18,638 bases of DNA, taken from contig UZAN01047151.1 in the NCBI GenBank assembly GCA_900618425.1, positions 1 to 18,638 of the forward strand, given 5' to 3'. The notes under the pieces are model-generated. The model had not been told where the DNA came from. It did not search any database and worked only from the letters and a program-made list of their open reading frames with translations. Numbering within the stretch: position 1 is the stretch's first letter; every line of letters starts with the position of its first letter. The position numbers and the translations under genes were made by a program. Below, one piece after another: positions 9,250-17,216 of the stretch. This stretch comes from Echinostoma caproni (taxonomy: Eukaryota > Platyhelminthes > Trematoda > Plagiorchiida > Echinostomatidae).

Positions 9250-9254
9250 GTTCC
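9250..9254. repeat. Right target-site duplication of the gypsy element (GTTCC)
   Basis: Partner of GCTCC at 3486-3490, with one C/T difference. Immediately after it the interrupted RT of element A resumes in frame (GTT CTC TTC). Confidence 0.75.
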
Positions 9255-9298
9255 GTTCTCTTCCTAGTTTATATAAATAATCTTCCCGATGTAGTGTC
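9255..9298 (+). pseudogene. Element A RT, 44-bp middle piece
   Basis: Reads VLFLVYINNLPDVV, the conserved block that follows the SVPQG motif in CR1/Jockey-like RTs. It joins 3490 on its left across the gypsy element and 9688 on its right across the 384-bp insertion. Its survival between two insertions fixes both junctions to the base. Confidence 0.85.
9294..9298. repeat. Left target-site duplication GTGTC
   Basis: Perfect 5-bp match with 9683-9687. Deleting one copy plus 9299-9682 restores an uninterrupted RT frame across DVVSSRIALYADD, so this is a genuine insertion site and not a chance match. Confidence 0.85.
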
Positions 9299-9682
9299 TG
9301 TATCTCATGTTGAATTTTTGAAAATCCTTCCAAACCCATGATGATTCGGGACGATATAACTCTCTCTGTGTATTGCTTCCCTATTGACATTTCTCAATCG
9401 CAAACATCATTGATCATTCTTTATTTGTAAATTTGATGCCCGGCACATTTGAATTTTGCTTGCATAGAGAACGTGAGCGACTGTTTGGCTCTTTCTGGAC
9501 AGCACATTTTGCTCGCTTACTTGAGTGCTTTCCGCCCTCATATTTGATGTTTGCTTTATTGTACATTGGTAATGATTTTGCTAATTCAGTACCGTAAAAC
9601 ATTGCTAATCAATCGTGTTTCATGTCGAATTTCGTATCGGTTTCGTCTATTCGTCAATCAATTGCAAATAAATTGACGTACG
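9299..9682 (+). mobile_element. 384-bp insertion with 5-bp TSD, candidate solo LTR
   Basis: It begins TGTATCTCATG and ends TTGACGTACG. It carries no coding sequence that I can recognise. The left TG, the 5-bp duplication and the length all suit a solo LTR left after recombination between the two LTRs of a gypsy or BEL/Pao-type element; the last base would have to be a G for an original A (ACG for ACA). AATAAA at 9667-9672 would be its polyadenylation signal. It does not resemble the 473-bp LTR next to it. Alternatives are a non-autonomous DNA transposon, although I see no clear terminal inverted repeats, or a SINE, although there is no A-tail or tRNA-like box. Orientation is inferred from the signal. 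Confidence 0.6.
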
Positions 9683-9687
9683 GTGTC
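9683..9687. repeat. Right target-site duplication GTGTC
   Basis: Partner of 9294-9298, perfect match. Confidence 0.85.
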
Positions 9688-10443
9688 ATCAAGAATTGCG
9701 CTGTACGCCGATGATTTCACCATCTGGGATACAGACACTTCTCTTTTACAGGCCTCAATTGATGCTACCAAATGCTGGTCACTGGATTGGAATCTTCCAA
9801 TCAACAATGACCAGTGTGTTGGAGTTTCATTCATTGATCACCCATCTTACCCTTTTACGATAGACGTTTCCCACACTCCACCCCAAGGAACCAATACACA
9901 GTTCTTGGTTTTTGACTGAACAACAACTGGTCTTCTTCTTATCACAACCATCTAACCAGTAAAGCCGCCTTTTGTGACCTGAACCTCATAAAAGAATGTT
10001 TCCCCCATATTCTAAAGGATTATTTTCCTCTTATCTACGGAACGTACATCCGCCCTCTCTTAGAGTACGGGAGCCAAGTTTTACACTCCGGGTTCATTTG
10101 AGATTGTGACTGCCTTGAGTGCCTCCAGATGGCCGCTACAGAAATTGTCCTTGGATTCAGGGACCTCCCCTACCCAACAGAACTTCAACAACTGGGCCTT
10201 TATCCGTTTGAAATCAGATGCATTTGAGGAGATCTATTTCTCCTCAACCATCTCTTTGACACGGGCACTGTCGAAACCTTCCTCATCATTGATGATTCTA
10301 ACCGTATCTGAGGTCATAGCGAAAACATTTTCAAGCCCCGTGCGAGAACCACTCTGCGTGCCTCATTTTTACCTTCAGGGTGATATCCTTATGAAATGCT
10401 TTCCAACAAGAGATAATCAGAATCCTCAGCAAGGGGGTCTTTA
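9688..10443 (+). pseudogene. Element A RT, C-terminal part with the YADD box
   Basis: Continues element A: ALYADDFTIW holds the catalytic Asp pair of RT motif C, intact. Next come SLDWNLPINNDQCVGVSF (palm) and, after stops and frame changes from 9917 on, the thumb region: YIRPLLEYGSQV (near 10048), CLQMAATEIVLGFRDLPYP (near 10117), LQQLGLYPFE and GDLFLLNHLFDTG. The ATG at 9683 is an artefact of the flanking insertion and not a start. The C-terminal block is followed by AATAAA at 10486-10491. With 2372-3490 and 9255-9298 this makes an almost complete RT domain, so element A was one copy before it was split. Confidence 0.85.
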
Positions 10444-10485
10444 AACTTCGTCTTGACCGTAACTTAGGTTTATCTATTCAACCTC

Positions 10486-10491
10486 AATAAA
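10486..10491 (+). promoter_or_regulatory. Possible polyadenylation signal of element A
   Basis: AATAAA lies about 40 bp after the last recognisable RT codons and is followed by an A-rich run, which may be the decayed 3' end of the element. No clear poly-A tail or microsatellite tail is visible. Confidence 0.35.
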
Positions 10492-11008
10492 AGAAAACTT
10501 TTGGAAAAACATTTTGAATTGTATGAGAGTATGCATTTCTTCCTTTTACTTCTCGCCTTGAGCGGGAAACCCTACTGATGCTTTTTCAGTATTCTCTGTT
10601 CTAGAAAAACGAACGAAAAGAAAACACAGATACTTCTCAAGGACCCGGAACATATGGGCAACAGCCTCGAACCCGTGACTTACTTCAAGGCTTCGAGACG
10701 TGTTCTGATGCGCTTAGTGTTTCAATCATAAAAGTAAATTTCAATTGCCATCAAGTGACACTTTACTGTGTTTCACGCCTTTTCATTTTCCAAGTTTTTC
10801 ATCATAATTATTTACAATGCTCTGTCAAAGAACACATACCAGCGCGGACCAAAACTCCATGCCTAGCCAATAAGATTGTTGAAGCTTGGTTTTGTGTACC
10901 GTTTTGAAAAATCGTATTCACCTGTCGTTTTCCATATCACTGTTTTACCTTTTGATCATTTGGACTTAAATAAGCAAACACCATATAGTGACTCGAGTGT
11001 CCTATCCA
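10492..11008. other. Unassigned AT-rich spacer between elements A and B
   Basis: No open frame of note on either strand. The only structured piece is the tRNA-like stretch near 10665-10735 described separately. The remainder is AT-rich with no obvious repeats. Confidence 0.5.
10665..10735 (-). repeat. Possible tRNA-derived SINE remnant
   Basis: On the minus strand this reads ...ACACTAAGCGCATCAGAAC..., and about 30 bp later GTCACGGGTTCGAGGCTG. GGTTCGA is the core of an RNA polymerase III B box, and AAGCGCATCAGA resembles the D-arm/anticodon region of a tRNA at a plausible distance. The A box is poor and the acceptor stem does not pair, so it is not a working tRNA. A decayed tRNA-derived SINE is the likeliest reading. 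Confidence 0.35.
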
Positions 11009-12036
11009 TGCTTGAAGAATAGCTCCGGAAAGGTGGTTAAAGGAATCGAAAATGAAACCCGGGAAACGTGGGCGCATTCTGGTTGTTCAGGCATTAGCAA
11101 AGACCGCTATGCATTCTTTTGCGGAAATAGCTGGGTAGAGTAGTTTTGTGAGCAGTGTAAGGATGCGACCAGGACAGCGTTCGCAAAGCGGCAGTTGAAG
11201 GCCAGGTGCTGAGAAGTGAGCGCCTCGAGAGACGCTCAGGTCACCTCAAGCCAAGAAAAGATTAAACCGCAGGGAGAGAGCTTTGGCAAACGGTTTTGCC
11301 TAGTANCGTCAGGGTGTAGACCATCCTAGTCCACACTGAGTTTCAAAACCTGGAACGCGCAGAAATATCACAAGAAAGTAAAAATAGTTTAGAAGAAGAA
11401 CTTAAGGAGCTGAAGAAGCAAGTGAGTATTCTCTTTGCAGTAAGTATTCTCAAAGTTAAACTTAGAAGAAACNTCCTCATACTTAACAGTGAGGAGCATA
11501 ATATAAGTGAATCAAAGGCCCGTAGGGAAATGAACAGGCTTAAAGTCCATGACATACTAAGGTTAACCGGGGCTCCGCCAAAAATAGCAGTTAGGAGAGT
11601 GCACTGGGTTGGAAGGTGGGAAACGCTAGACCCACACTGGTAGAATTCACCAGATCCCCAGATAAAGATGTGTTATTATCCCGAGCAGATTTAGTGTGGA
11701 GTGCCAAAAAGAGCTTTACTAAATACTCCGTGATAAACCTGACAAAAAAGAAATGAACAGAAGACCGTGAAATTAAAACACGGGAAAAGAACGAATTGGG
11801 GCTACGCTAAACAACTACCCCGGATACCGCTGGTCTTGGCAAACCCGAATGTGGTAATAATTCCCGATATCCTGCAGTGTGGTGAAAAAGATACTCCAGA
11901 TTCGAATGATAATGAAATAAACGGTACATCGAACGAACTCACAGAAGGATCTGGCTGGTGGTTGGTCCTGTTCTTCGGATGTATGGATCCGGTTGATAGT
12001 GTGCAGTATTGCGGAAATGAATGGCTGCACAGTTAA
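11009..12036 (+). pseudogene. Non-LTR element B ORF1: PHD-like finger, coiled coil, RNA-binding-type domain
   Basis: ORF1 proteins of CR1-like elements bind element RNA and act as nucleic-acid chaperones. The first part (frame 2, from about 11009) has a Cys/His pattern like a PHD finger: WAHSGCSGIS (11069 on), FFCGN, then FCEQC after an in-frame TAG at 11141-11143. A Glu/Lys-rich coiled coil follows (SLEEELKELKKQV, about 11385-11430, frame 1). Then comes a block shared with element C: LILNSEEHNISESKARREMNR and VRRVHWVGRWE. After TAG (11641-11643) homology shifts frame and continues as LLSRADLVWSAKKSFTKYS. The tail, 11767-12036, is open but unrecognised. Bases 11306 and 11473 are N. At least one stop and two frame changes make it non-functional. 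Confidence 0.7.
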
Positions 12037-12261
12037 CGGACCGCTTGACGATAACTGATTATGTACGCCTAATGCTTCACCAACACTCGGAGAGCACGTG
12101 CGTAGTAACGAACAGAATTTGTGTTGTTGTTGTTGGTGGTGCATAATAAAATTGCTTTACATTCATGTCATATAAAGTGGATAGAAAAGTAAGATACTAC
12201 AGGAGCACCTCACTTTGAAAAAAGGTCTCCCGTGAAATCGAGTAACGCTTCATCCGGCCAG
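12037..12261. other. Short region where element B should have an endonuclease
   Basis: About 225 bp separate ORF1 from the RT of element B. An apurinic-like endonuclease domain needs about 650 bp and none of its motifs (ETWLT, GDFN, SDH) is present. A GTTGTTGTTGTTG run lies near 12122 and AATAAA near 12145. I infer an internal deletion or a junction between two fragments. Confidence 0.5.
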
Positions 12262-13635
12262 CCAATATTATTACCAGGACTAGAATACCCTTCCAAGCTA
12301 CCCGAGCTAGAGGAAACGGTGGTCGCAGCATCAGTGGAGTAATTAAGGAAGAGCATTGAGCAATTAGTTACTGCGAACGCGGTAGGGCCGGATGGGATAC
12401 ATTAAGCGATACTAAAGCCGCTGGGATGTGATGGCAGAACCACTAGCAACCTAGAGGGGAGACGCCCCAAAGAATGGCTCCTGTCCACTGTCATCCCCAA
12501 TCACAAAGGAAGTGACAAAGAAGTGTGCTTGAACTACAGACCAGTAAATCTTACGTCGGTCATCCTAAAGATACTAGAGCGCATAATAAGAAAAAGGATC
12601 GTGGCACACCTTCAAAGATACAAATTTATAGGACCTTACCAATATGGGTTTATGCGGCGGAGGTTCTGTTTCTCTAACCTCGTGGTGTTTCTAGACGAGG
12701 TAACAAGGAGGCTGAACAGGAAAGAGCGAGTGGAAGTGGGCTACCTTAACTTACAAAAGGCCTTCGATTCATTAAGGCATAAGCTATTCACTCAAAAACT
12801 GAAAGCATTTAGGATAGCTGCTAGAGGAAAACCTGAAGGGAAGACAATTCCAGGTTAGAGTGGACGAATCCCTGTCATCGAGGGGAGAATTGAAGAGTGC
12901 AGTGCCCCAAGGTTCCGTGCTGGGACCACTGCTATTTCTGTTGTTCGTCAATGGTCTGGCAAACGGACTGAAGAATCCATGCTTTAAGTTTTCGGATGAC
13001 ATCAATATTATCGGAGCAGTAACAGACGACAGAATGCAGAGATTTGAATAAGGTGTATCAGTGGTAGCTAGCGTGGAATCTGTNCAATGTAGCAAAATGA
13101 TAGTATGTCGTGGAGGAGAGAGAGAGCCAAGGATCATTCGATATATGAGCCCTCCGGGTGAGAGAAGGAAATTGAAGAGAGCAACTGAAGCTAGAGATCT
13201 GGGAGTGATAATGGGGTTGGACTTATAGCAAAGCCAACAGTGCCGTCACGCTGCATAGAAAGCCACACAGGCGCTATACCAACTGAAAAGAGTGGTATGT
13301 TCCAGAAAGCCTAGTGTTCTCTTATCGCTCTACAAGGCGTTTGTCCGGCCGCACCTGGAATATTGCGTCTAGGCGTGGAGGACCAAATTGGTGAGCAACA
13401 TAAGGCTTCTCGAACAAGTACAGCGCCGCTTCACCAGGTGGTTTGATCACTTTACAGGAATGGAGTACAACCAGAGGTTGCAGGATTTAGGCTGGAGATC
13501 AAAAGTCACTTCTTAGCAGTTAGAGCTTTTAATAACTGAAATAAGCTGACGAGCGAAATAATGAAAGTCGACACGGTAACGCAACTCAAGCTGTGGCTTT
13601 ATAAGGTGTGGGGTATTATCTTTGGTGAGGAATGA
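12262..13635 (+). pseudogene. Non-LTR element B ORF2: reverse transcriptase
   Basis: CR1-like RT. A linker (LPGLEYPSKLPELEETVV, about 12273) leads to NAVGPDGIH, LNYRPVNLTSVILKILERII (frame 1, from 12526) and a KFIGPYQYGF block. Motif A reads YLNLQKAFDSL: the catalytic Asp of YxDLxKAFD is Asn (AAC, 12748-12750). A frameshift near 12820 leads to AVPQGSVLGPLLFLLFVNGL (about 12900) and motif C as FSDDINIIG (12989-13015), Ser replacing the usual Ala. The thumb follows with PRIIRYMSPPGERRKLKRA, EARDLGVIMGL, LYKAFVRPHLEYCV (then TAG 13370-13372), and LEQVQRRFTRW, ending at TGA 13633-13635. The base at 13084 is N. The motif A change alone should abolish polymerase activity. Confidence 0.85.
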
Positions 13636-13725
13636 AGAACATACCAGAGAAGTTCTATCACGGTGACTGAATTACGGTTGTTCCTTTTCACAGTGTATTA
13701 ATAACTCATTTTTTAAGGTTCTCAA

Positions 13726-14355
13726 TCCATCGACCGAGTTAAAGTGGTCCAGAACCTCGGTGTACAAGTGAACGAGAACTTTAAAGCCTCCGGGCAATGT
13801 ATAGCTGCTGCATCAAGGGCAAATGGGGCACTGTTCTAACTCCTAAGGACAGTAGCTTCCAGAGACTCAAAGGTGCAGCTACCACTGTACAAAACTCTGG
13901 TAAGGCCGCATCTAGAGTTTTGCGTTCAGTCTTGGGCTCCAAGTCTGGTTCAGATTTCACAAACGCTAGAACGGGTACGACGCAGGTTTACTCGGATGGT
14001 CACTGATATGAGAGGGTTGCTGTACGAAGAAAGGCTAAGGAGCCTAAACTTATTTTCTTTACAATGAAGGAGACTACTTGGTGACCTGATCGAAGCCTAT
14101 AAATAACTATAGGAGAGCTCGGTCACGAGCAAGGTACTCTTCAGATGCAATGAAAACTGGGCTCTCAGGGGCCACGAGTGGAAATTGATGAAACCAAGGG
14201 CAACCGGAAACATCAGAGCAAAGTTCTTTGCTCATACAGTAGTTAACCCCTGGAATAAACTGCCTCAAGAGGTGTTCTTGGCACCTACGTTAGCTTAATT
14301 TAAATCCGAGCTAGACAAAAGCTGGGCGGTGGTATTTCCAGAGGCAGCCGTATAA
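13726..14355 (+). pseudogene. Non-LTR element E: 5'-truncated RT tail
   Basis: A third non-LTR copy, unrelated in detail to the end of element B just upstream. It begins inside the thumb (VVQNLGVQVNENFKASGQC) and continues LYKTLVRPHLEFCVQSW (about 13882), LERVRRRFTRMVTDM, RLRSLNLFSLQ, a stop, then LLGDLIEAYK, and NPWNKLPQEVFLAPTLA with a TAA in the last helix. It ends FPEAAV and TAA at 14353-14355. Lack of palm and upstream domains fits 5' truncation during target-primed reverse transcription. Frame changes near 13840 and stops after 14066 make it non-coding. Confidence 0.8.
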
Positions 14356-14364
14356 TCAGAGACG

Positions 14365-14442
14365 TTTTATTCACGATATGGCCGTTCTGAAGCCCCCGCG
14401 CTCTATCTCTTACATCTCTCGCCGTTTGCTCCTGCTTTTATA
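14365..14442 (-). promoter_or_regulatory. Minus-strand TATA box and polyadenylation signal, LTR-like
   Basis: Read on the minus strand, TATAAAAG (complement of 14435-14442) is followed 63 bp downstream by AATAAAA (complement of 14365-14371). A TATA box closely followed by a polyadenylation signal is typical of the U3-R part of an LTR and rare elsewhere. I could not define LTR ends or a target duplication, and no internal retroelement sequence follows on that strand, so a solo or truncated LTR is the best guess. The overlapping minus frame 14403-14852 is unrecognised. Confidence 0.4.
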
Positions 14443-15539
14443 CCGCAAATGACAACTGACCGACGATAAGCCTGTTGTAGGCACGACGGTGTGCTTGCAA
14501 GCAGATATGCATCGCTGACCCTGCATAGGTAAAAGGAGCACCGCGGCATAATGTACTTTCCTCCATAAGTATCCCAAGCCTTACGAAGGTCAAGGGAGAC
14601 AGGTGAGGACGGTGAGCCCCATGTGTACCTCTTATCAGAACGACTGTGAGACCAAACGGTGGCAAAGAAGCTAATGCGCCCGTACCTCACAAAAAAATAA
14701 ACAACAACCCATGTGCCAGAGTGGTGAGCGCGGTTCACTCCCCACTCAAGAGCTGAGTGATAGAAGACTTGTAGTGGGTGGAGTTGGGGGCCACAAATCC
14801 AATTACGATTCACCAAGACATCTACTACTCCAATTGAGCACCGACCCTGCACCCAATATGGACCTGAAGGGGAGAAGAGAGAGAAAAATAAGAAACGATG
14901 GGTTTAAATGGAATTAAAAAGGCACTCACCTGTTTCGACCAATAATGGATTGCAGCTTGGACCGGTAGATGAGGGAACAGATGGGCACCATACCGACCAC
15001 CACCATCTTCCCTAACCGGATCTATGCTGAGCCCTGGATCGACTGCAGCGGATACGTTTTGCTCCGGGAACCTGACAAGGTCAGCGATGCTACCGTGCTG
15101 TAGACAGACTCAGATGATTAAATAGCCAAAAGGGTAGCTGTTGTATACCACCACCATTTAAAATGCCCCGGTAATCTGCATGCCATCGGTTCATGAACAT
15201 ATCTTATTGTGTGTGCTTAAAGGTGAACACAGGAGACGCGGATTCAGATGAATGGAAGAGCATTCGGACAACTCGGACGACAGACCATAGTTTAGCGCCA
15301 ATCTACTGAACTGGGGACCCCTTGGAATGCTTTCACCCACCATACCATCTACTTTAACTTACTTAGTACTTACTCTTATATCCTCTGCACAGGCGTATTT
15401 TGCATCCCGCCGGGTATATCCAAATCCACGCATTATTAGAAAACAGTTTAGGGCCTAGCATTGCTTCATCTCACTAACCGCTCAGCCAGGTGCATACCTA
15501 GACTGTAGGTATTCTTTGTCATTTCTTTTTCTGTAGGCA
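14443..15539. other. Unassigned stretch before the orphan endonuclease
   Basis: No gene recognised. The 5' half may belong to the putative minus-strand LTR. A minus frame covers 14403-14852 and a plus frame 14711-14917, both without motifs. From about 14920 to 15539 all frames are short. Tandem-like TTACTTAGTACTTACT lies near 15360. Nothing here resembles the ORF1 that would normally precede an endonuclease. Confidence 0.45.
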
Positions 15540-16006
15540 TTCCTCATAGGCCTTCAACTGTATCAGCTACAGAAGTAGCACCTGAACCTCATAGAAACCT
15601 GGTTGACTCCAGAAAACAGCGATGGCAAAGTATCCATTACAGGTTATCCATTGATCCGAAGAGACTCAATGAGGGGTCGAGTAGGTGGTGTGATCCTCTA
15701 CACGAGTGACCACCTCCCCCAAGCGATAGTTCTTTCATTCCCTCCAAACATTTCATAGACTGCCTCTGGGTCAAATTTCCTCTGACCCGCTCTGAGACAT
15801 TGGTGCTAGGAGAAGTCTACCGCTTACCCTCCTGTGGCGAGGTGGAATCATAAATTCTGATAGAACAACTGAATAGCTTAAGATCTATGCGCCTCAATGC
15901 ACATCTACTGATAACTGGAGACTTCAGCTCTCCGAAAATAGTTTGGCACAGACTTTACGCCCCGGATAACATATTTGGAAGGCTACTGCTTGACCTGGTC
16001 ACAGAG
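15540..16006 (+). pseudogene. Orphan endonuclease fragment of a CR1-like element
   Basis: Part of an apurinic/apyrimidinic-type endonuclease, the enzyme that nicks target DNA for non-LTR insertion. It begins GLQLYQLQK, a TAG, then LNLIETWLTPE (catalytic Glu at 15594-15596), VSITGYPLIRRD, and GRVGGVILYTSDHL. A TAG and frame change near 15757 lead to DCLWVKFPLTRSETLVLGEVYRLPS and LITGDFSSPKIVW (about 15911-15940), then DNIFGRLLLDLVTEL. The GDFN motif reads GDFS: the conserved Asn is Ser. The C-terminal SDH part is missing and ORF1 of element C follows, the reverse of the normal order, so this comes from a separate copy or a rearrangement. Confidence 0.75.
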
Positions 16007-16026
16007 CTAGAAGGTCCTAGAAGGTC
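16007..16026. repeat. Perfect 10-bp tandem repeat at a fragment junction
   Basis: CTAGAAGGTC occurs twice head to tail, exactly where endonuclease homology ends and the sequence leading into ORF1 of element C begins. It could be a microhomology-repair scar, a slippage product or remains of a target duplication. Confidence 0.7.
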
Positions 16027-16070
16027 AATTAAAGATGATCAGTGATCGACTTAGGTCACTGAAAGCAAGC

Positions 16071-16766
16071 TAAGGCGGTCAAACTGGGGTTCATAGAACC
16101 CTCCTGATCCTTAACAACAAAGAGTCGCTGGTGAAGGAAACGAAAGCCCGCCGGGACATGGATAGAAGAAGAGTGCTAAATATCCAAAGGATAGCTGGCA
16201 TGGGGAGGTGTATACTCAAGGGGGTTCATAGAGTAGGTGCCTGGAGGACGCCAAATAATGGTGAACCCCTAGCGACTAGGCCACTTTTAGTGAAATTCGC
16301 TGAACAATCCAGTAGAAATCAACCACTGGACAACTCCAGAAAAATATTCCACCTAACATGGGGTAGGTACAAGATAACCCCGGATGTGCTTAAGGCTCTT
16401 AGAATGCAGGGTGTTGGAGCACTAAGAATGCACCATAACCTGCCGAACCATTTCGGGGTGACAGACAGCAACCGATCTTCAACGATCGGCGTAGCCAAAG
16501 TGTCACTAATAGTATTGATCGAAGATGTTATGGAGGACGAGGAGTGGCAAAGCTGTCTCGTTACCGAAACAGCCGAAAGCAGCCCTGTCATCCTTAGAGC
16601 CGAGGCTGTGGCAAGCACTCCTTTGAAGGGAATGTCTACCCCGATAGAAACCCCTGTAGACTTGAAATCATCGTTTATATGGAGAAGTAAGCTGGATGAA
16701 GGAAGCAAGATTTCAAAAAACTTGCTACCCACTTGGGTGCTGCGCCCGAGGCCCAAGACAGAGTAA
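16071..16766 (+). pseudogene. Non-LTR element C ORF1 (RNA-binding-type protein), 5' part missing
   Basis: Open from about 16074 to TAA at 16764-16766, over 220 codons, the longest clean stretch among the non-LTR pieces. The N-terminal part has LLILNNKESLVKETKARRD and HRVGAWRTPNNGEPLATRP, paralogous to LILNSEEHNISESKARREM and HWVGRWE of element B ORF1. The block RKIFHLTWGRYKITPDVLKAL matches SAKKSFTKYS of element B in position. The C-terminal third is Ser/Thr/Glu-rich and low-information. The PHD-like finger and most of the coiled coil expected upstream are absent (RLRSLKAS near 16050 may be its last trace), and no ATG lies near the left edge, so the copy begins mid-gene after the junction at 16026. 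Confidence 0.7.
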
Positions 16767-17216
16767 ATAGAGCCCGGTAACCCATCCAAGGGAAGCTGTC
16801 GATTACTTGTCACCAACACTTGCAGTATTAGAAATAAGTGGATGGAACTCGTTGCAGCAGCATGTGATCTGAATTCAGCTGTAATAGCTGTATGGGAAAC
16901 ATGGCTTAGGGAACCGTCCCTACTGTATCTCGTCATCTCCAAAGGGGAGCAGGATGTAATCAGTGTCACTGGATATCCACCGATAGGGAAGAGTGATCAC
17001 CTCCTCATCGGAGTCGATATCCGTACGAAGCCACCAGTACATAGTTTACGGATGCATAGGGATTTTGGCAGAATGAACAAAAGTAGGCTTCGGGAATACA
17101 CAGCACGAATGCGGTGGGTTCCCGAGCGAGAGACCACAGACGTCGAGAAATGCTGGGTGTTGATCAAACATAACCTCCTTAATCTCCAGGATCTTTTCTG
17201 CTTCGTTAAGATATAG
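16767..17216 (+). pseudogene. Non-LTR element C endonuclease with internal deletion
   Basis: In the same frame as ORF1 and separated from it by a single TAA. The domain starts VTNTCSIRNKWMELVAAACD, then AVIAVWETWLRE (catalytic Glu retained). It then jumps directly to LYLVISKGEQDVISVTGYPP and GKSDHLLIGVDI with the terminal SDH motif (about 16990). The central part, including the GDFN region that the orphan fragment at 15540-16006 carries, is missing: roughly 120-140 residues judged by usual domain size. The following MHRDFGRMNKSRLREY stretch is the linker, and the frame ends at TAG 17214-17216. The first in-frame ATG (16842) is inside the domain, so the authentic start is unclear. Confidence 0.75.

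Noticed and set aside
4518..13084. Single N bases at 4518, 11306, 11473 and 13084 as signs of polymorphism or modified bases
   Set aside because: Isolated ambiguous calls in repeats most likely reflect collapsed or low-quality consensus; nothing more can be concluded from the sequence.
14710..14745. tRNA gene suggested by A-box-like GTGCCAGAGTGG and B-box-like GGTTCACTCCC
   Set aside because: The two boxes are only a few bases apart, too close for a tRNA, and no cloverleaf can be drawn.
14403..14852. 149-codon minus-strand frame as a gene
   Set aside because: No domain recognised, it overlaps the LTR-like signals, and it contains the TATA box inside the frame.
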